The notes below the pieces were generated by a model. It was not told the origin of the DNA, ran no database searches, and saw nothing but the letters and a program-made list of their open reading frames with translations. DNA of 64,000 nucleotides from Gorsachius magnificus (Eukaryota; Chordata; Aves; Pelecaniformes; Ardeidae), in contig CM067081.1 of NCBI GenBank assembly GCA_034008185.1, forward strand, positions 9,795,821 to 9,859,820, in the 5' to 3' direction. Positions 40,208 through 60,128 of the stretch are shown here, in pieces (within the stretch, counting starts at the first letter, position 1; each line of letters opens with the position of its first letter). The translations under genes and the position numbers were made by a program.

Positions 40208-40547
40208 CACAGAATCACAGAATTGCAAGGGTTGGAAGGGACCTCAGGAGATCATCCAGTTCAAACCCCCTGCTAAAGCAGGTTCTCCTAGAGGATATTA
40301 CACAGGACTTCATCCATTGAATATCTCCAGAGAAGGAGACTTCACAACCACCCTGGGCAGCCTGTTCCAGTGCTCCCTCACCCTCAGAGTAAAGAAGTTT
40401 TTCCTCATATTCAACTGAAACCTCTTATGTCTCAGTTTGTACCCATTGCCCCTTGTCCTGTCGCTGGACACCACTGCAAAGAGTCTGGCTCCATCCTCTT
40501 GACTTCCATCCTTAAGATATTTGTATGTATTGATGAGGTCCCTTAAA
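40208..40547 (-). mobile_element. CR1 LINE, 5'-truncated 3' end
   Basis: CACAGAATCACAGAATTGCAAGG, GGTTGGAAGGGACCTCAGG and CCTGGGCAGCCTGTTCCAGTG are the reverse complement of a CR1 3' end, of a subfamily different from the copies at 36.3 and 48 kb. The match fades at TGATGAGGTCCCTTAAAGC. It has no open frame of note and is in sense with GRM5. Confidence 0.9.
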
Positions 40548-43500
40548 GCAATATGTGATTGGAAGGAAGGTGGTAAATATCCTTTCTTACTACAAAATCT
40601 TTCCCATCAGAAAGTGTCACTCTAACTTTGTGGAGATTTTTCAGTTGCAAAGATTATACTGAGTCAAAAAATCACTACGGCCTTTAGAATATTACATCAT
40701 TTTGTAGATTAAAACATTTTAAGCAAAGCCCATAAATAGATGATATTCACAATCCGACTAACTCCATGAGATATGGAATTACTTAGTATATTACCCCAAA
40801 TACTTTTTAGATTATATTCAAACCCAAAGCAATCAGTCTTATTATTTATTCAATAAATTTTGCATGCCAGGCAAAACGCTGATCTTTGAAGTCAGAGCAT
40901 CTTCTCACACATCCATGCAGATTATCAAAAAAGTTTCACTGCAGATATCATGTCTATTTTTAGAAGACAGCAAAAACAGCCACTGGGCATACGAACTTTA
41001 ACCCATGGCTGCCCAGAGGTGTGTTGTGTAGGTGATAAGACCAATGCCACCAACAGAAAATGACAATGCACAAGCACCCCCTCTTCCCATTTTGAAAAGA
41101 GTTTTTCATTAAAAAAAACCCCAACTCTCTCCTTTTCCTATAAAATTCCTATTTTTTTACAGAGAAAAATGAAGGAAAAGGCTATAAAAATATTTTTTCA
41201 CACTAATGCAGAGAAAAACACACACAAAAACCTCTCAAATGTTGTCACAGTTCTAGTTATTATTTTTTTACAAACCCCTCTATAAAATTGTCAATTACTC
41301 ATTTCTTGCTTATGTAATGAAGCTAGTAGCACCTCCGCCATGATTGTATCAAAATGACATATTTATCTAGCCGGAGAGAAACCATCAGCTTATGAGAAGT
41401 TATTAACATGATTGATTTGAAGAGCCATTTTATAACGCAAAATTCAGTCACTTCTACTTGACATATTTAGGACAAATCAACTGCTTGTAAATGCAAACAC
41501 AGTTTTGAGTTATTGCTGTATTCCATAGTTTCCTTCTACTTGAAATTTTTCTATGTCTGCAGAAATATTTAGTCTCTTGAGAGCACCTTACTGCATTCTC
41601 ACTTCTGATCTGAAGAACAACTTCAGGCCTTATGTTCCCTACTGAATTTACAGAAACAATGGGGGAAGAACCCAGAGTAGCACCTCCCATACTGTGACAG
41701 GTTATGAACATCAACCATGAAAGATGGCCTAATACAAGAGAGACCAGAGGTCTGGGAAACAAGACAGTTGCCATGGTTGACCTCCAGCACAGCATGCCAG
41801 ATCTCAGTCCTTTGGTTCCCTAGTCGTAAAATAATATTTAATTTGTGAAGCATTTCAGGGCCTGCAGATGGCATGTTCTGAATAGGATCTAGGGTGTATT
41901 AAGTAGCCGGATCTCAAAATTCTATCAGTGAAACAGTTTATCTTAAGCACCATTGCTATTTCTGCGCTTTGTTTCTCTTAATCTTGTACTCTCGTCTCTC
42001 CTTCACCTAGACCTTTGATATTCTGCTTCTTCCCCTCTTGCTAAAAGTCCTCTTCGCATTCATATCCAATTTGTACAGAGTTCACGCCCGACCTTCCACA
42101 GCCCACGTGATAAAATAATCCGTAATGAAATTGCTGCATTATGTAGTGCTGATGTCTTTGAACCAACATCCCAGCGAGACAGACAGGGCAGGGAGAGCAC
42201 TGCCAAATCCAGGCCGCTTTGTTCCAGATTGTCTGTAGACAGAGGATGGCAACGCTCCACTGTTTTAAGGACTCTGGCTACATTTGGCCAGTTTTTATGG
42301 ATGTGACTGCAAAATGCTGAAATGGCACTTTCTGGGAAGACCTTGACACTTTTTCTTCATTTATCGGTACACACAGACTGACACTGCCTCTTCTCCCCCA
42401 AAACCTTCCACCTTGTGAGGAAAAACTCACCTTTTATTTCAGTTATATATTAAAGCTTAGGCTCTACACATCTCAATGAAGCCATGCGTGTTGTAAATGT
42501 CAAATGAACTCATTGATTTGTGTAGGCAAACATACTGTAAGGTTCTATAGGGCCCATGCACATATAGCAAACGGATCCTTTGCGACTTGCACCTGTATTT
42601 TAGCTGGCAGTATAATTAGGTCCCATATGGTTAATGAAATGTAACGTGTCAGTATTTTGTAGGCTGAGATTTGTCACACAGAGGTGTTGGATGTAACACC
42701 CACTCTACCAACTGTTCAAGAGTAGAAAAAACAAAATCAGTTAAAAGCTTGTGTGTAAAAGAGAAATAGGAATCCGCCTTCAAGCTTTCAGTTTTCCAGG
42801 CTTCCCATGTCCTCTGTCTTCCTAGGGGAGGTATGTCAGTCAAGGCACTTTTTCTCAATAATGTTTCAGAGTACCTTCCCAAAGGGCACAAACCCTTGAG
42901 TGGTCAGTAACAGAACTTGTACACAAACTACAGGTCCCCCAGCTTCTCTGCCCTACATTACCAGTAGTGTCTGAGTGTCCCTCACTCTCCAAAGTATTGA
43001 TCCTCACAGCACTTCCATCACACATTTGAAATGTGGGTGTTTGGAGCAAATGCTTCAGACACCCATGTGTGCCAATTCTCAGCCTACAAAATGCCAAACC
43101 ATTATAAAATCATTAAGCAGGCCCCCTTGCAGATGGCTGGAGGCATGTCCACAGCAGGCTATAGCAGGGGCTGCAGGCACACCCAGTGTAGCTCTGATCC
43201 AGCCGGTTGTGCTGAGCTACTAGCTGAGATCCTCAGCTCCACAGTGTCATGTCCCATACTGTACTTCTCAATGGACTGGTCAACTTGAGGACAATACTGT
43301 AATGGTACAGCCTGATGCAACCTTGGTGTATCTGAACCAGTCTTTCCATTGTAAAGCATTGGCATGATCTCTACAGTGTCATAGGGGCCACATGGGTAGT
43401 ACAGGAGAGCACAGAACTGGGTCTCTCACTTACATGTAAACCACCCCAAATTCCCTGCTCCAGTAGCCACTCCACTGTCCTGCTCTCCACATCCAATATT

Positions 43501-46500
43501 CTCAGGCCAAATGTTCTAGTTCTAATGATTTAATTTGGCTCCTGACGAAAGTCGTTGAATGGGGATGGAAAAAGAGATAGTACTATGTTTCCAGCCCACA
43601 GAGACAGAAGCTATCCAAACAGCAAAGGCAGATCCACAGCACAGATTTGAGGACACAAAAGTCTTCCCTCTCATAGAGCTTAGTGTGACGCACACGCCAT
43701 TGCGTGCAGATGGAGAGGCTTCAGCATTGGCCTGACATGGTCATAAGCAACCATGCGTGACTGAGAGGCTTCTCAGCACCTTGCGTCCTGGGTCAACACC
43801 ATTTGCATGTTACTCCTCCCACAGGGTGGTGCCCAAAGACATCATCTAGCCGTGCCTCAACAGCCTGTGAACAGCTCACATAGCAGAATCTGTCTGCATA
43901 AACTGTTGGTTGAATACACATGAATAATGCATAGAGCTGTAATAAAATCAGCTTGGGAGCAGGGAAAGAAAAGGACTTTGTTAGCCTGGATGATTCAGAC
44001 AGTTCTAGTTAGCAGGCAGGAGGCCAGAGAGAGACAGAGGGGCAGGAAGGTCTCACAATTGAAGAAAGAGACAAATAGGGAATGGTGGGGGGAAAGTGAA
44101 ATTGCTAAGTCCACAGGTCAAGTAACCTTCGTTTTGTCAATAAAACTCTATAGCAGGATGTTGTTCTAACTATAAAGCTTGCACTCCTTGGTTGAATTTT
44201 ACGCAGTTTACCCAAAGGAACTACGTTCCTGGACTGTCCCAGTCCTTACATAAGTCTGACTTTTGTACAAAACCAGTAAGATTGAGCACCCTGAATGCAT
44301 TCTGTACCAGATGCTTCATTTTGAGCTACTTAGGCATGCAGATATTTATGCTTTTGCATAACAGCCTTTGGATTTGGGGAAAAAAAAATAATCCCTCCAT
44401 AGCAATTTTTTCTGAGTGAACAAAACCTTCAACCCCAAATCCAGTAAGACACAGAGCATCTACATATCCCTTTTGTTTCAAGAGGCATGGAGGTGCCAAA
44501 GGAGTTGAGTATCCCTGTACAGTGGGCTTTCAAGGGAGGCATGTAAGTCAGAGAAAGAGCATCTGATCCATCTTCAACTTTTTTTAGACCCTTTAAATTT
44601 GAGCTTGTCTCATACTTTCCCTTTACAGAAAGAAATAGGTCAGACAAATTGCCTGTCTTTTTGCATATGCATGAAAATGAGCAAGGTAACTTCACATCCC
44701 ACAGTGCTGTTGGAAGGAAAAAAAACCAAAGCAACCCTTTATATATATAACCATGACTGAAAATGTATGAGAAGCTTATATTGGAAAGATAATATACACT
44801 CTCTCATATTATCATTTTGGGCACATATCCTAATCTTTTTGAAAGCTTCTGTTAATGTGAAAAGGATTTGAATCCTGTATTTTTGTGTGGTAAAGATGAA
44901 AGCAAAATGAAGAGTTGCTTACCTATCAAATGCAACCTTAAGTTCTTTTCTACTCATAAAACCAAATGAGCAGCACCTGCATATTTTTACTAATTTTCCT
45001 CCCTGGACTTCTTTGGAAACCTGTGACAAAATTCTTCTCTGAGCTGCAAAGCCAGCGTGGAAATAGGAAAGGAGCTGCACCTCACTGCTCCTCCTCCATC
45101 AACAGTATGTATGAGATCCCTTTCCAAACTTCTTGCATTTGCTCCTTTTCCATGCCTAAATATAGGCTCACTCACTGTCAGGATGCGCCTATGCTGCCTG
45201 TTCAGCACAGCTCTGAGATCACAGCCATCTACAATACTTTATGTGAGCCAGAGAACACCCTCAAGAACACATCAATGTGCTCCCTGACTGCTCATTTATC
45301 TTGCTTACAAAGACTGTCTCCGAGCAACATGGTGGAGACAAGGTGGATGGGACATGGTTTTGGGTTCTTTAAGTGCAACAGATATTTTGGCCAAGAACAT
45401 ATTCTAATGTAATTGAGAATGAAGTTGGGTATGAAGATTGTTGAAACTAATGAAGGTAAAATAGAGGAAGAATTTCAGCTTATTTTTCATCTTCAAGGCT
45501 TTGCTTGCAAATGAAAAGATATCCTAATCTGCCAAATTTGCAGATTGAACTGTGATACACAAAGCTTTAAGACAAAATAAATGTAGAATTGCTGAATAAT
45601 ATATCTAGTTAGACTCAGATTTTTTTTAATGAGAATCTGGACCTTAAGTCCTGAACTTTTGAAGACATCTGGACTAAGTCTGGATTCTCCAGGTGAAAGA
45701 ACTTTCAAAATAGTATGCAACTTCGATGGTCTTTATTTTAGCAAGGGCTTAATATGCATTGGTTTATAGTCATGGTCACATAAACCAGAAGTTTTAGAAA
45801 TTTCCAAATCAGTGCATCCAATCTTATTCATACAATTATCTACCTGAAACTGTTTGATCATCTTATTTTGACTGGGGAGGGGTAAGAGGAAAAAAAGTTA
45901 AACCAAAGGGGGAAGCAAGGAGTTAATGTAACCAGAAAAAGAGATGGTAGGAAGAAGGAAAAAGAACACTCAACATTGAGGAAGGTGAGATAGTAAACCA
46001 GAAGATTAGTTATGACAAGCTGGAGGCAGATATGTGTAAAAGGGAAAAATAAACAGTGCATGTTTACAGGCCACTGCTGTATTGGTTTGTTAATAAGGTA
46101 AGAAACAGCAGCTTGTATTCTGATCTGTGGAAAACAATTTCCTGCCTGACTGCAAGCTGAAGTAAATGGAGTACCAATCCCCCTAAAAAGGAGCAAAAAA
46201 AAGAGTACATACTCTTAAAAAAGGATTTGGCAAAACTGGAAAGGTTTATACAAGATCTATAAAATAACTTAGTGTCTGGAAAAAACCCCTTTACAGAGGT
46301 GATGGGAGAACTAAAGCGCCTCGGTTTAGCCCAAAGATTAGAACAATGCCTGGAAAGAGAAGCTCTGAGAATGTACCAAGATAAAGGGGCTACAGGTTGG
46401 AGCAACACAATCAGTCATTTCATTTGAAGAAAGGATAATTGACAGTCTGAACAGACTACCCAAACTCTGCCTGTACATGAAGTCCTTAAGTGAAGACACT

Positions 46501-47637
46501 CCGTGTGTATCTTCATAAACAGTATGTTTTAGCCTAATCAATAACTACCAATTACTATTGTCATTTAATTATCTTACATAGCAAAATTAAGATAAGGAGA
46601 ACAGACTCCTGTAATTTCAAATCAGGGAAAGGTGAATATGTTCTGTGATTCTGCCATGCTAGATCAGCTGTAGTTTATACACACTTGCCTAAAGCTTTAT
46701 GCACTCTAAAAATAGCAATATTGGACAACTCTTTCACCTGCTGTAACTCTCTTGTTCACAAAAAAACTTAGCACTGAGGGAAGGTAATTTCCGAGATCCT
46801 GGTCATAGTCCTCTCACTAAAATTTTGCACCTTTCTTTTGGTAGTACCTCTATTCATCTTCCTCTTAATGTCTGTAACATCACCTAGGAAGTTAGAAGAA
46901 ATCTCTCTCAGGAAGAAAAGGTAAAAAGAAAAATAAAATCAAACCCTAGGTAAAGACAAATAAGAAGCATTTGACTAGATCTCAGCAGACTGAGGAACAG
47001 ATAGTTTTCCTCATCTTTATGCTGTTCTCAGCAGTTAGGTTGGATTTTGGCAGTGGGATTCATTCAGTGAGCTGGTTTACCAGCCACCCCAGTTATTATC
47101 TTTCCAACTTGTCTAGTCCGTATTGCACTTCTAGAATTAGCCATTCCCTATACATTGTTTGACTGCCCTTCAACAATGTAATTGATTTTATATGGAGGTT
47201 TCCACATATAACACCTGGGTTATGTATCTGGCCAGCCATAAATGCTGCCAGACATTCGGGGGTGGGGGGGGAGAAAAATCAAATCCCTCAATTACAGGAA
47301 ATCTTAACTCTGTTTTTCTCCTGTCAACCTGTTTAGAATGATGAGGTAAATTAAGATAGTTTAAAAACAAGACTGTGATTTATGAACGGGATTATCTCAA
47401 AATTCAGTTGCCAAGGTAGATGGTAACTGTTCTGTTAATAACCTTCCCAATCACTTCTTTAATGTATACATATACAGTGTATTTATGTATAATACTCTGC
47501 ATTACAGCATGGTATGTCTCCACATCATCAAGAGCCTGAAATAAGATCTTAAATAAAATGGATGCAATGTTTTTCTCTGTCCACTGGCTTCCAAATTAAA
47601 TTGAAGCAAAGTCTATAATTTCTGGTTCACCTCCAAG
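40548..47637 (-). other. GRM5 intron, no recognised gene
   Basis: Seven kilobases without a recognised element. Contains an unexplained 148-codon plus-strand ORF at 44966-45412 (see findings) and a G-rich run at 47258. Confidence 0.6.
47258..47271 (+). repeat. Short G-rich run
   Basis: GGGGG, a single T, then eight G, directly before GAAAAATC. A small simple-sequence tract with no associated gene. Confidence 0.85.
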
Positions 47638-47814
47638 ATCATAGAATCATAGAATCATAGAACCATAGAATGATTTAGACTGGAAAAGATCTTTAAGATC
47701 ATTGAGTCCAACCATAAACCTAACACTGCCATGTGCACCTCTAAACCATGTCCCTAAGCACCATATCTACACATCTTTTAAACAGCTCCAGGGATGGGGA
47801 CTCAACTACTTCCT
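47638..47814 (-). mobile_element. CR1 LINE 3' end, inverted against the next copy
   Basis: A tail of tandem ATCATAGA octamers is followed by GACTGGAAAAGATCTTTAAG and CCATGTCCCTAAGCACC, the reverse complement of a CR1 3' end. After about 175 bases, at ACTCAACTACTTCC, it stops abruptly and runs straight into plus-strand CR1 sequence with little or no spacer. Confidence 0.9.
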
Positions 47815-48699
47815 CAGTAAATTTGCAGATGAACCCAAATTGACTGGAAGTGTTGATCTGCTCGAGGGTAGGGAGGGTCTACAGAGGGGTCTTGGATAGG
47901 CTGGTTCAATGCGCTGAGGTCAACAGTATGAGGTTTAACAAGGACAAGTGTTGGGTTCTGCACTTGAATCACAACAACCCCATGCAATGCTACAGGCTTG
48001 GGGAAGAGTGGCTGGAAAGCTGCCTGACAGAAAAGGACCTGGGGGTGCTGGTTGACAGCCGGCTGAATATGAGCCAGCAGTGTGCCCAGGTGGCCAAGAA
48101 GGCCAATGGCATCCTGGCTTGTATCAGGAATAGTGTGGCCAGCAGGAGCAGGGCAGTGATCGTACCCCTGTACTCAGCACTGGTGAGGCCACACCCCAAA
48201 TACTGTGTTCAGTTTTGGACCCCTCAACTACAAGAAGGACATTGAGGTGCTGGATCATGTCCAGAGAAGGGCAATGCACCTGGTGAGGGCTCTGGAGAAC
48301 AAGTCTGATGAGGAGTGGTTGAGGGAGCTGGGGCTGTTTAGCCTGGAGGAGGCTGAGGAGAGACGTTCTCACCCTCTACAACTGCCTGACAGGAGGCTGT
48401 AGCCAGGTGGGGGTCGGTCTCTTCTCCAAAGTAACTAAAAATAGGATGAGGGGAAATGGCCTCAAGTTGCACCAGGGCAGGTTTAGATTGGATATTAGGA
48501 AAAATTTCTTCACTGAAAGAGTGGTCAAGCATTGGAACAGACTGACCAGAGAGATGGTGGAGTCACCATCCCTGGAGGTGTTCAAAAATCTGTAGACATG
48601 GCACTTCAGGGCATGGTTTAGTAGGCATGGTGGTGTTGGGTTGATGGTTGGACTTGATGATCTTGGAGGTCTTTTAAAACCTTAATGATTCTATGATTC
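47815..48699 (+). mobile_element. CR1 LINE, longest copy here, with ORF2 C-terminal coding remnants
   Basis: It begins inside the reverse-transcriptase C-terminal part of ORF2 (AGTAAATTTGCAGATGAACC) and encodes [31 protein letters not shown] and [14 protein letters not shown] in one frame (to 48245). An extra base near 48225-48230 shifts the rest ([20 protein letters not shown]) to another frame, and a further break follows near 48400. It ends with GGTCTTTTAAAACCTTAATG and ATTCTATGATTC. It is non-functional and antisense to GRM5. Confidence 0.93.
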
Positions 48700-48790
48700 C
48701 CTGGGCATAACCAGGGCTGTTTAGTAGTGGTTGGGTTGAGGTTGGACTTGATGATCTTAAAGGTCTTTTAACTAATGATTCTATGATTCA
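48700..48790 (+). mobile_element. Duplicated CR1 3' tail
   Basis: Immediately after the main tail, a second partial copy of the CR1 3' UTR follows: TTTAGTAGTGGTTGGGTTG, GGACTTGATGATCTTAAAGG and GATTCTATGATTC. It repeats the segment at about 48612-48699, so the element has two tandem 3' ends. Confidence 0.85.
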
Positions 48791-56863
<8,073 letters not shown>

Positions 56864-56866
56864 AAC

Positions 56867-56898
56867 CTTCAAAAATGAATAAATAAGAGAAAAAGCTT
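56867..56898 (-). other. GRM5: Candidate 3' splice site (acceptor) upstream of GRM5 coding exon
   Basis: Read on the minus strand, a pyrimidine-rich stretch (GCTTTTTCTCTTATTTATTC...) runs directly into TTTTGAAG|G, with the AG at 56868-56867. The tract is T-rich and well placed, so this is a credible acceptor joining an upstream non-coding exon. Only a transcript would confirm it. Confidence 0.5.
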
Positions 56899-59854
56899 TA
56901 AAATTAGTTATAAAGTCAGCTTTGTAATCTGTTCTAAAATTTCACCTATTCCTACTGCTATCAATGACTGTAACACATTGTCTCCTATATACACTTGCTC
57001 CTGTCATTTTTCAAGCTGGAAAATGGTGTTTTACTTCAGTGTTTCAGTCTTAGGCTTGTACTTCTGCTGGTATAAATTGGTGTCTTTCTCTTTGACACTC
57101 TTGTTTAAAAACTCTTTTGGGAAATGTTTTCAAAAGCACAAAAGACAGAAAAGTATTTAATTCCAAAGAAGAAAGATGTTGCCTTTTCTAATGCATGTCT
57201 CTGAAAACATCTCCCTTTCCTTTCAGATGCTTTCTGTATCACAAATACCTGGTCACAGTAGCGTACCTTGGGCTGTACCATGTTAGCTATTACAGCACTA
57301 AGAAACTGCTGTTGACAAACAGAGCTGTTCTTGAACTATTCTAAGGAATGCAGAATCTGGTTCTTCAAATCTGTAAATCCATTTTTTCTTTGTAAGACAC
57401 AACACAAAACAAATTCACTTTTAAAATAAGGTAAGAATAAGAAAAATTATTTTGCTATTAATATTTGTATTTGTTCTAAGCAGTGAATATTTCAGCAGAG
57501 GAACAACAATTCTAAAACAGCGGAGCAGTGAAATTCTTTTCATCTTTTTATATCCTTAAATCAAACTTTTCCAATAAGCAATTTGACAAATCCTGGTACT
57601 CTGGACAACGATACAGACTTTGCTGATAGAAAGAAGTCAACACAGACACGATACAGATGCGTTACTGCCTAAAATATTTGATCTTCTATGTTTGCCGATA
57701 GTCTGCAATGCAACTTGCACTTGGCTTTAGTGTTGATAAAGGATCAAAAAAAAAAGAAAAAACCAACAGAAAAAAAGAAAAGAATCAGCAAAGAATTCGT
57801 ATCTCAGGCTGTGGTTAATGGAACTTGAAAATGTACTTGAAAATGTTCTGTACCTAGCAGTGGATTTGCAGCAGGATGCTTCTGGTTTTAAATATAGTGC
57901 TTAAACCATAGGTTGTCCAGGTCTTGATCCCTGAGCACATTAAATTATCATCTATTGCTCCACACCCACCAGTGGATCCATTGACAGTACAGGAAGTTAA
58001 GCATGCTCTTAAATCGAGGAAGATGCTGAGCTAGCTAGTGAACCACATGCCCTGTTTCATTATTGACAAAACAAATACAAAATTCTGGGACAGACCCTGA
58101 TCTCAGTTTTACTGACATATCTCTTTTGATGTAATAAAGAAGAGTATAGATATTTCCATACATTTCAGACCCACCAGTCATTTCTAATCCATTAGCAATC
58201 ATTAATAATGCTCAGAGGTTGTAAAGTGAAAGAAACTCTTGCCACAGGAAAATTACCTCTGTTTCTTCCAGGTTCAAAATCTAGCAGTATTTTAATCTTG
58301 AATTTACAGTGCCACAGTGAAAATCTTCCTGATTCTGAATATGAGACAGTCAAATGAAAAAAACACATTTCTGCTTGAGGTTAGCCTTTTTTAATTATTA
58401 TTTTACCTAGACAACGATAAATTAGAAACTATTTATGCAGAGGAAATCATGCAGTAGTTTTAGTGAATATTCCCAAATGAAATCAAAATCTTAAAAAAGA
58501 TAAAACATCGAATAGAAATGGGTTTATAATAGTAATTGCAATATTAATAGGTTCACGTAATATTAATTTCTAGTAATAGAAAGTCTTAATAATGAAATAG
58601 GGGTCAGACAACTGTAGAACACTTCAAGAAGTTTTTTCTAGTCTGTGAAAAGTTAGCTTATCAATACTGCAACCCTGTGCCACTAAGGAATAACAGCAGT
58701 TCAATTCAGGTTAATTAGTGTCTAATTACAGAATATCACTACTGCTTATGTCTTCCAATTGCTTGTTCCCTGACTCTGAAAGACAGTACTGTACAATTTG
58801 CAAACAGTCCACAGGATGAATGACAGGGGATATTTTTTGTACAATATCACAGCTATTAAATTCCTATACCTCCAATTAACTTAATGTATTATCACTTTAA
58901 AAAATCTTTAATTATTTACTAACTTATTAGCATTTGAAAAGAAGTAATACTCTGTTATTTAAAACCATGGATGCTTATTTTTCTGAGCTTCTCAAATTAA
59001 AGCTACCTGTCCAGAGCACAACTCTATCTAGGCAATGCCAGCTCTGCCTCAGACTGTACCTGGATGCACAGTTAGGTGTCTTTTTATAACCTCACTGCCT
59101 GTGTAGCTGCATGTGTACAAATAGAGAGAGTTCAGTGGACTGGGGTGAGCTTGTGACACAAAAAAGATAATCCAGTCCCCACCCACCATTTTAATTCTAC
59201 AACACACATCAGTCAGGTTTCTGGTCAAGTTTAGTAATACTGTTCTTGGTCTTTTGCCTATGGATTAAACAACTTCCATACAGGATATATGAGAAAGAGA
59301 GGGCAGCAAGGCCACTTTGATCTTTGCTCCAAAGAACAGCTGTTTTCTCTTCTCTGTCTACATTTGTATCTATCAGTATAAAATTACAGGGTAAGGAATG
59401 AAGTAAAGCTGAAGGTCTCCTTTATATTTCTGGTTCCATAATAATAGCAAATCTCATGGCTAGGGGGTTCGTATGGCCCAAAAGCAAGTTCTGAAAGCAA
59501 TCAAATCCTTCCACTCCATGGCTTCCAAGGGAAAAGAAGGAGACAGATGCAGACTGCAGTTGTTCCAGAATTAATGAACTTTCTTCCCTTTGTACTAAAG
59601 TGAAAGTCAATGTACTTCGGACTTACAAAACTCTTGGTAATTACACCAAGAAAACTGCTGGTTTTATAGTATTAGTCTTAGGATTCATATCCAAAGCATC
59701 TGAAGTCAATGCTTTCTGTGGGCTTTCATGATGCAGTGAAACAGCCTGGAATTCATATTGACATGGCTAAGTGAGCCTGCTAAATTTCAATGGATTTCTA
59801 TTTGTATAATAAAGATTTTGTTCTATGGGCTTCCTTTTGCTCTCATAAACCTAA
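56899..59854 (-). other. Probable upstream GRM5 intron
   Basis: No coding signal. Contains a short 12-base tandem duplication (CTTGAAAATGTA/CTTGAAAATGTT, about 57823-57846) and A-rich patches near 57750. Its intron status depends on the predicted acceptor. Confidence 0.5.
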
Positions 59855-60128
59855 AATCACAGAATGGTTGAGGTGAGAAGGCACCTTGGGAATTTGTCTG
59901 GCCCATCCACCCTGCTTAAAGCAAGCTCAGCTGAAGCAGGTTTGTCAGCTTCATGTCCAGTCAGGCTTTTTAACATTTCTGAGAATGAAGATTCCACAGC
60001 CTTTCTGGGCAACCTGTTCCAGTGTTTGACCACAATCACAGTAAAAAGGGTTCTTCTTTATGTTTAAACAGAATTTCCTGTATTTCAGTTTGTGCTTTTT
60101 GCCTGTCATCCTTCCACTGGATACAGCT
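59855..60128 (-). mobile_element. Old, diverged CR1 LINE fragment upstream of GRM5
   Basis: AATCACAGAATGGTTGAGG, TTTCTGGGCAACCTGTTCC and TTTGTGCTTTTTGCCTGTC are diverged reverse-complement CR1 3' sequence. The minus strand keeps a short [20 protein letters not shown] stretch of ORF2. There are no intact frames. It is in sense with GRM5 and about 3 kb upstream of the coding exon. Confidence 0.85.
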
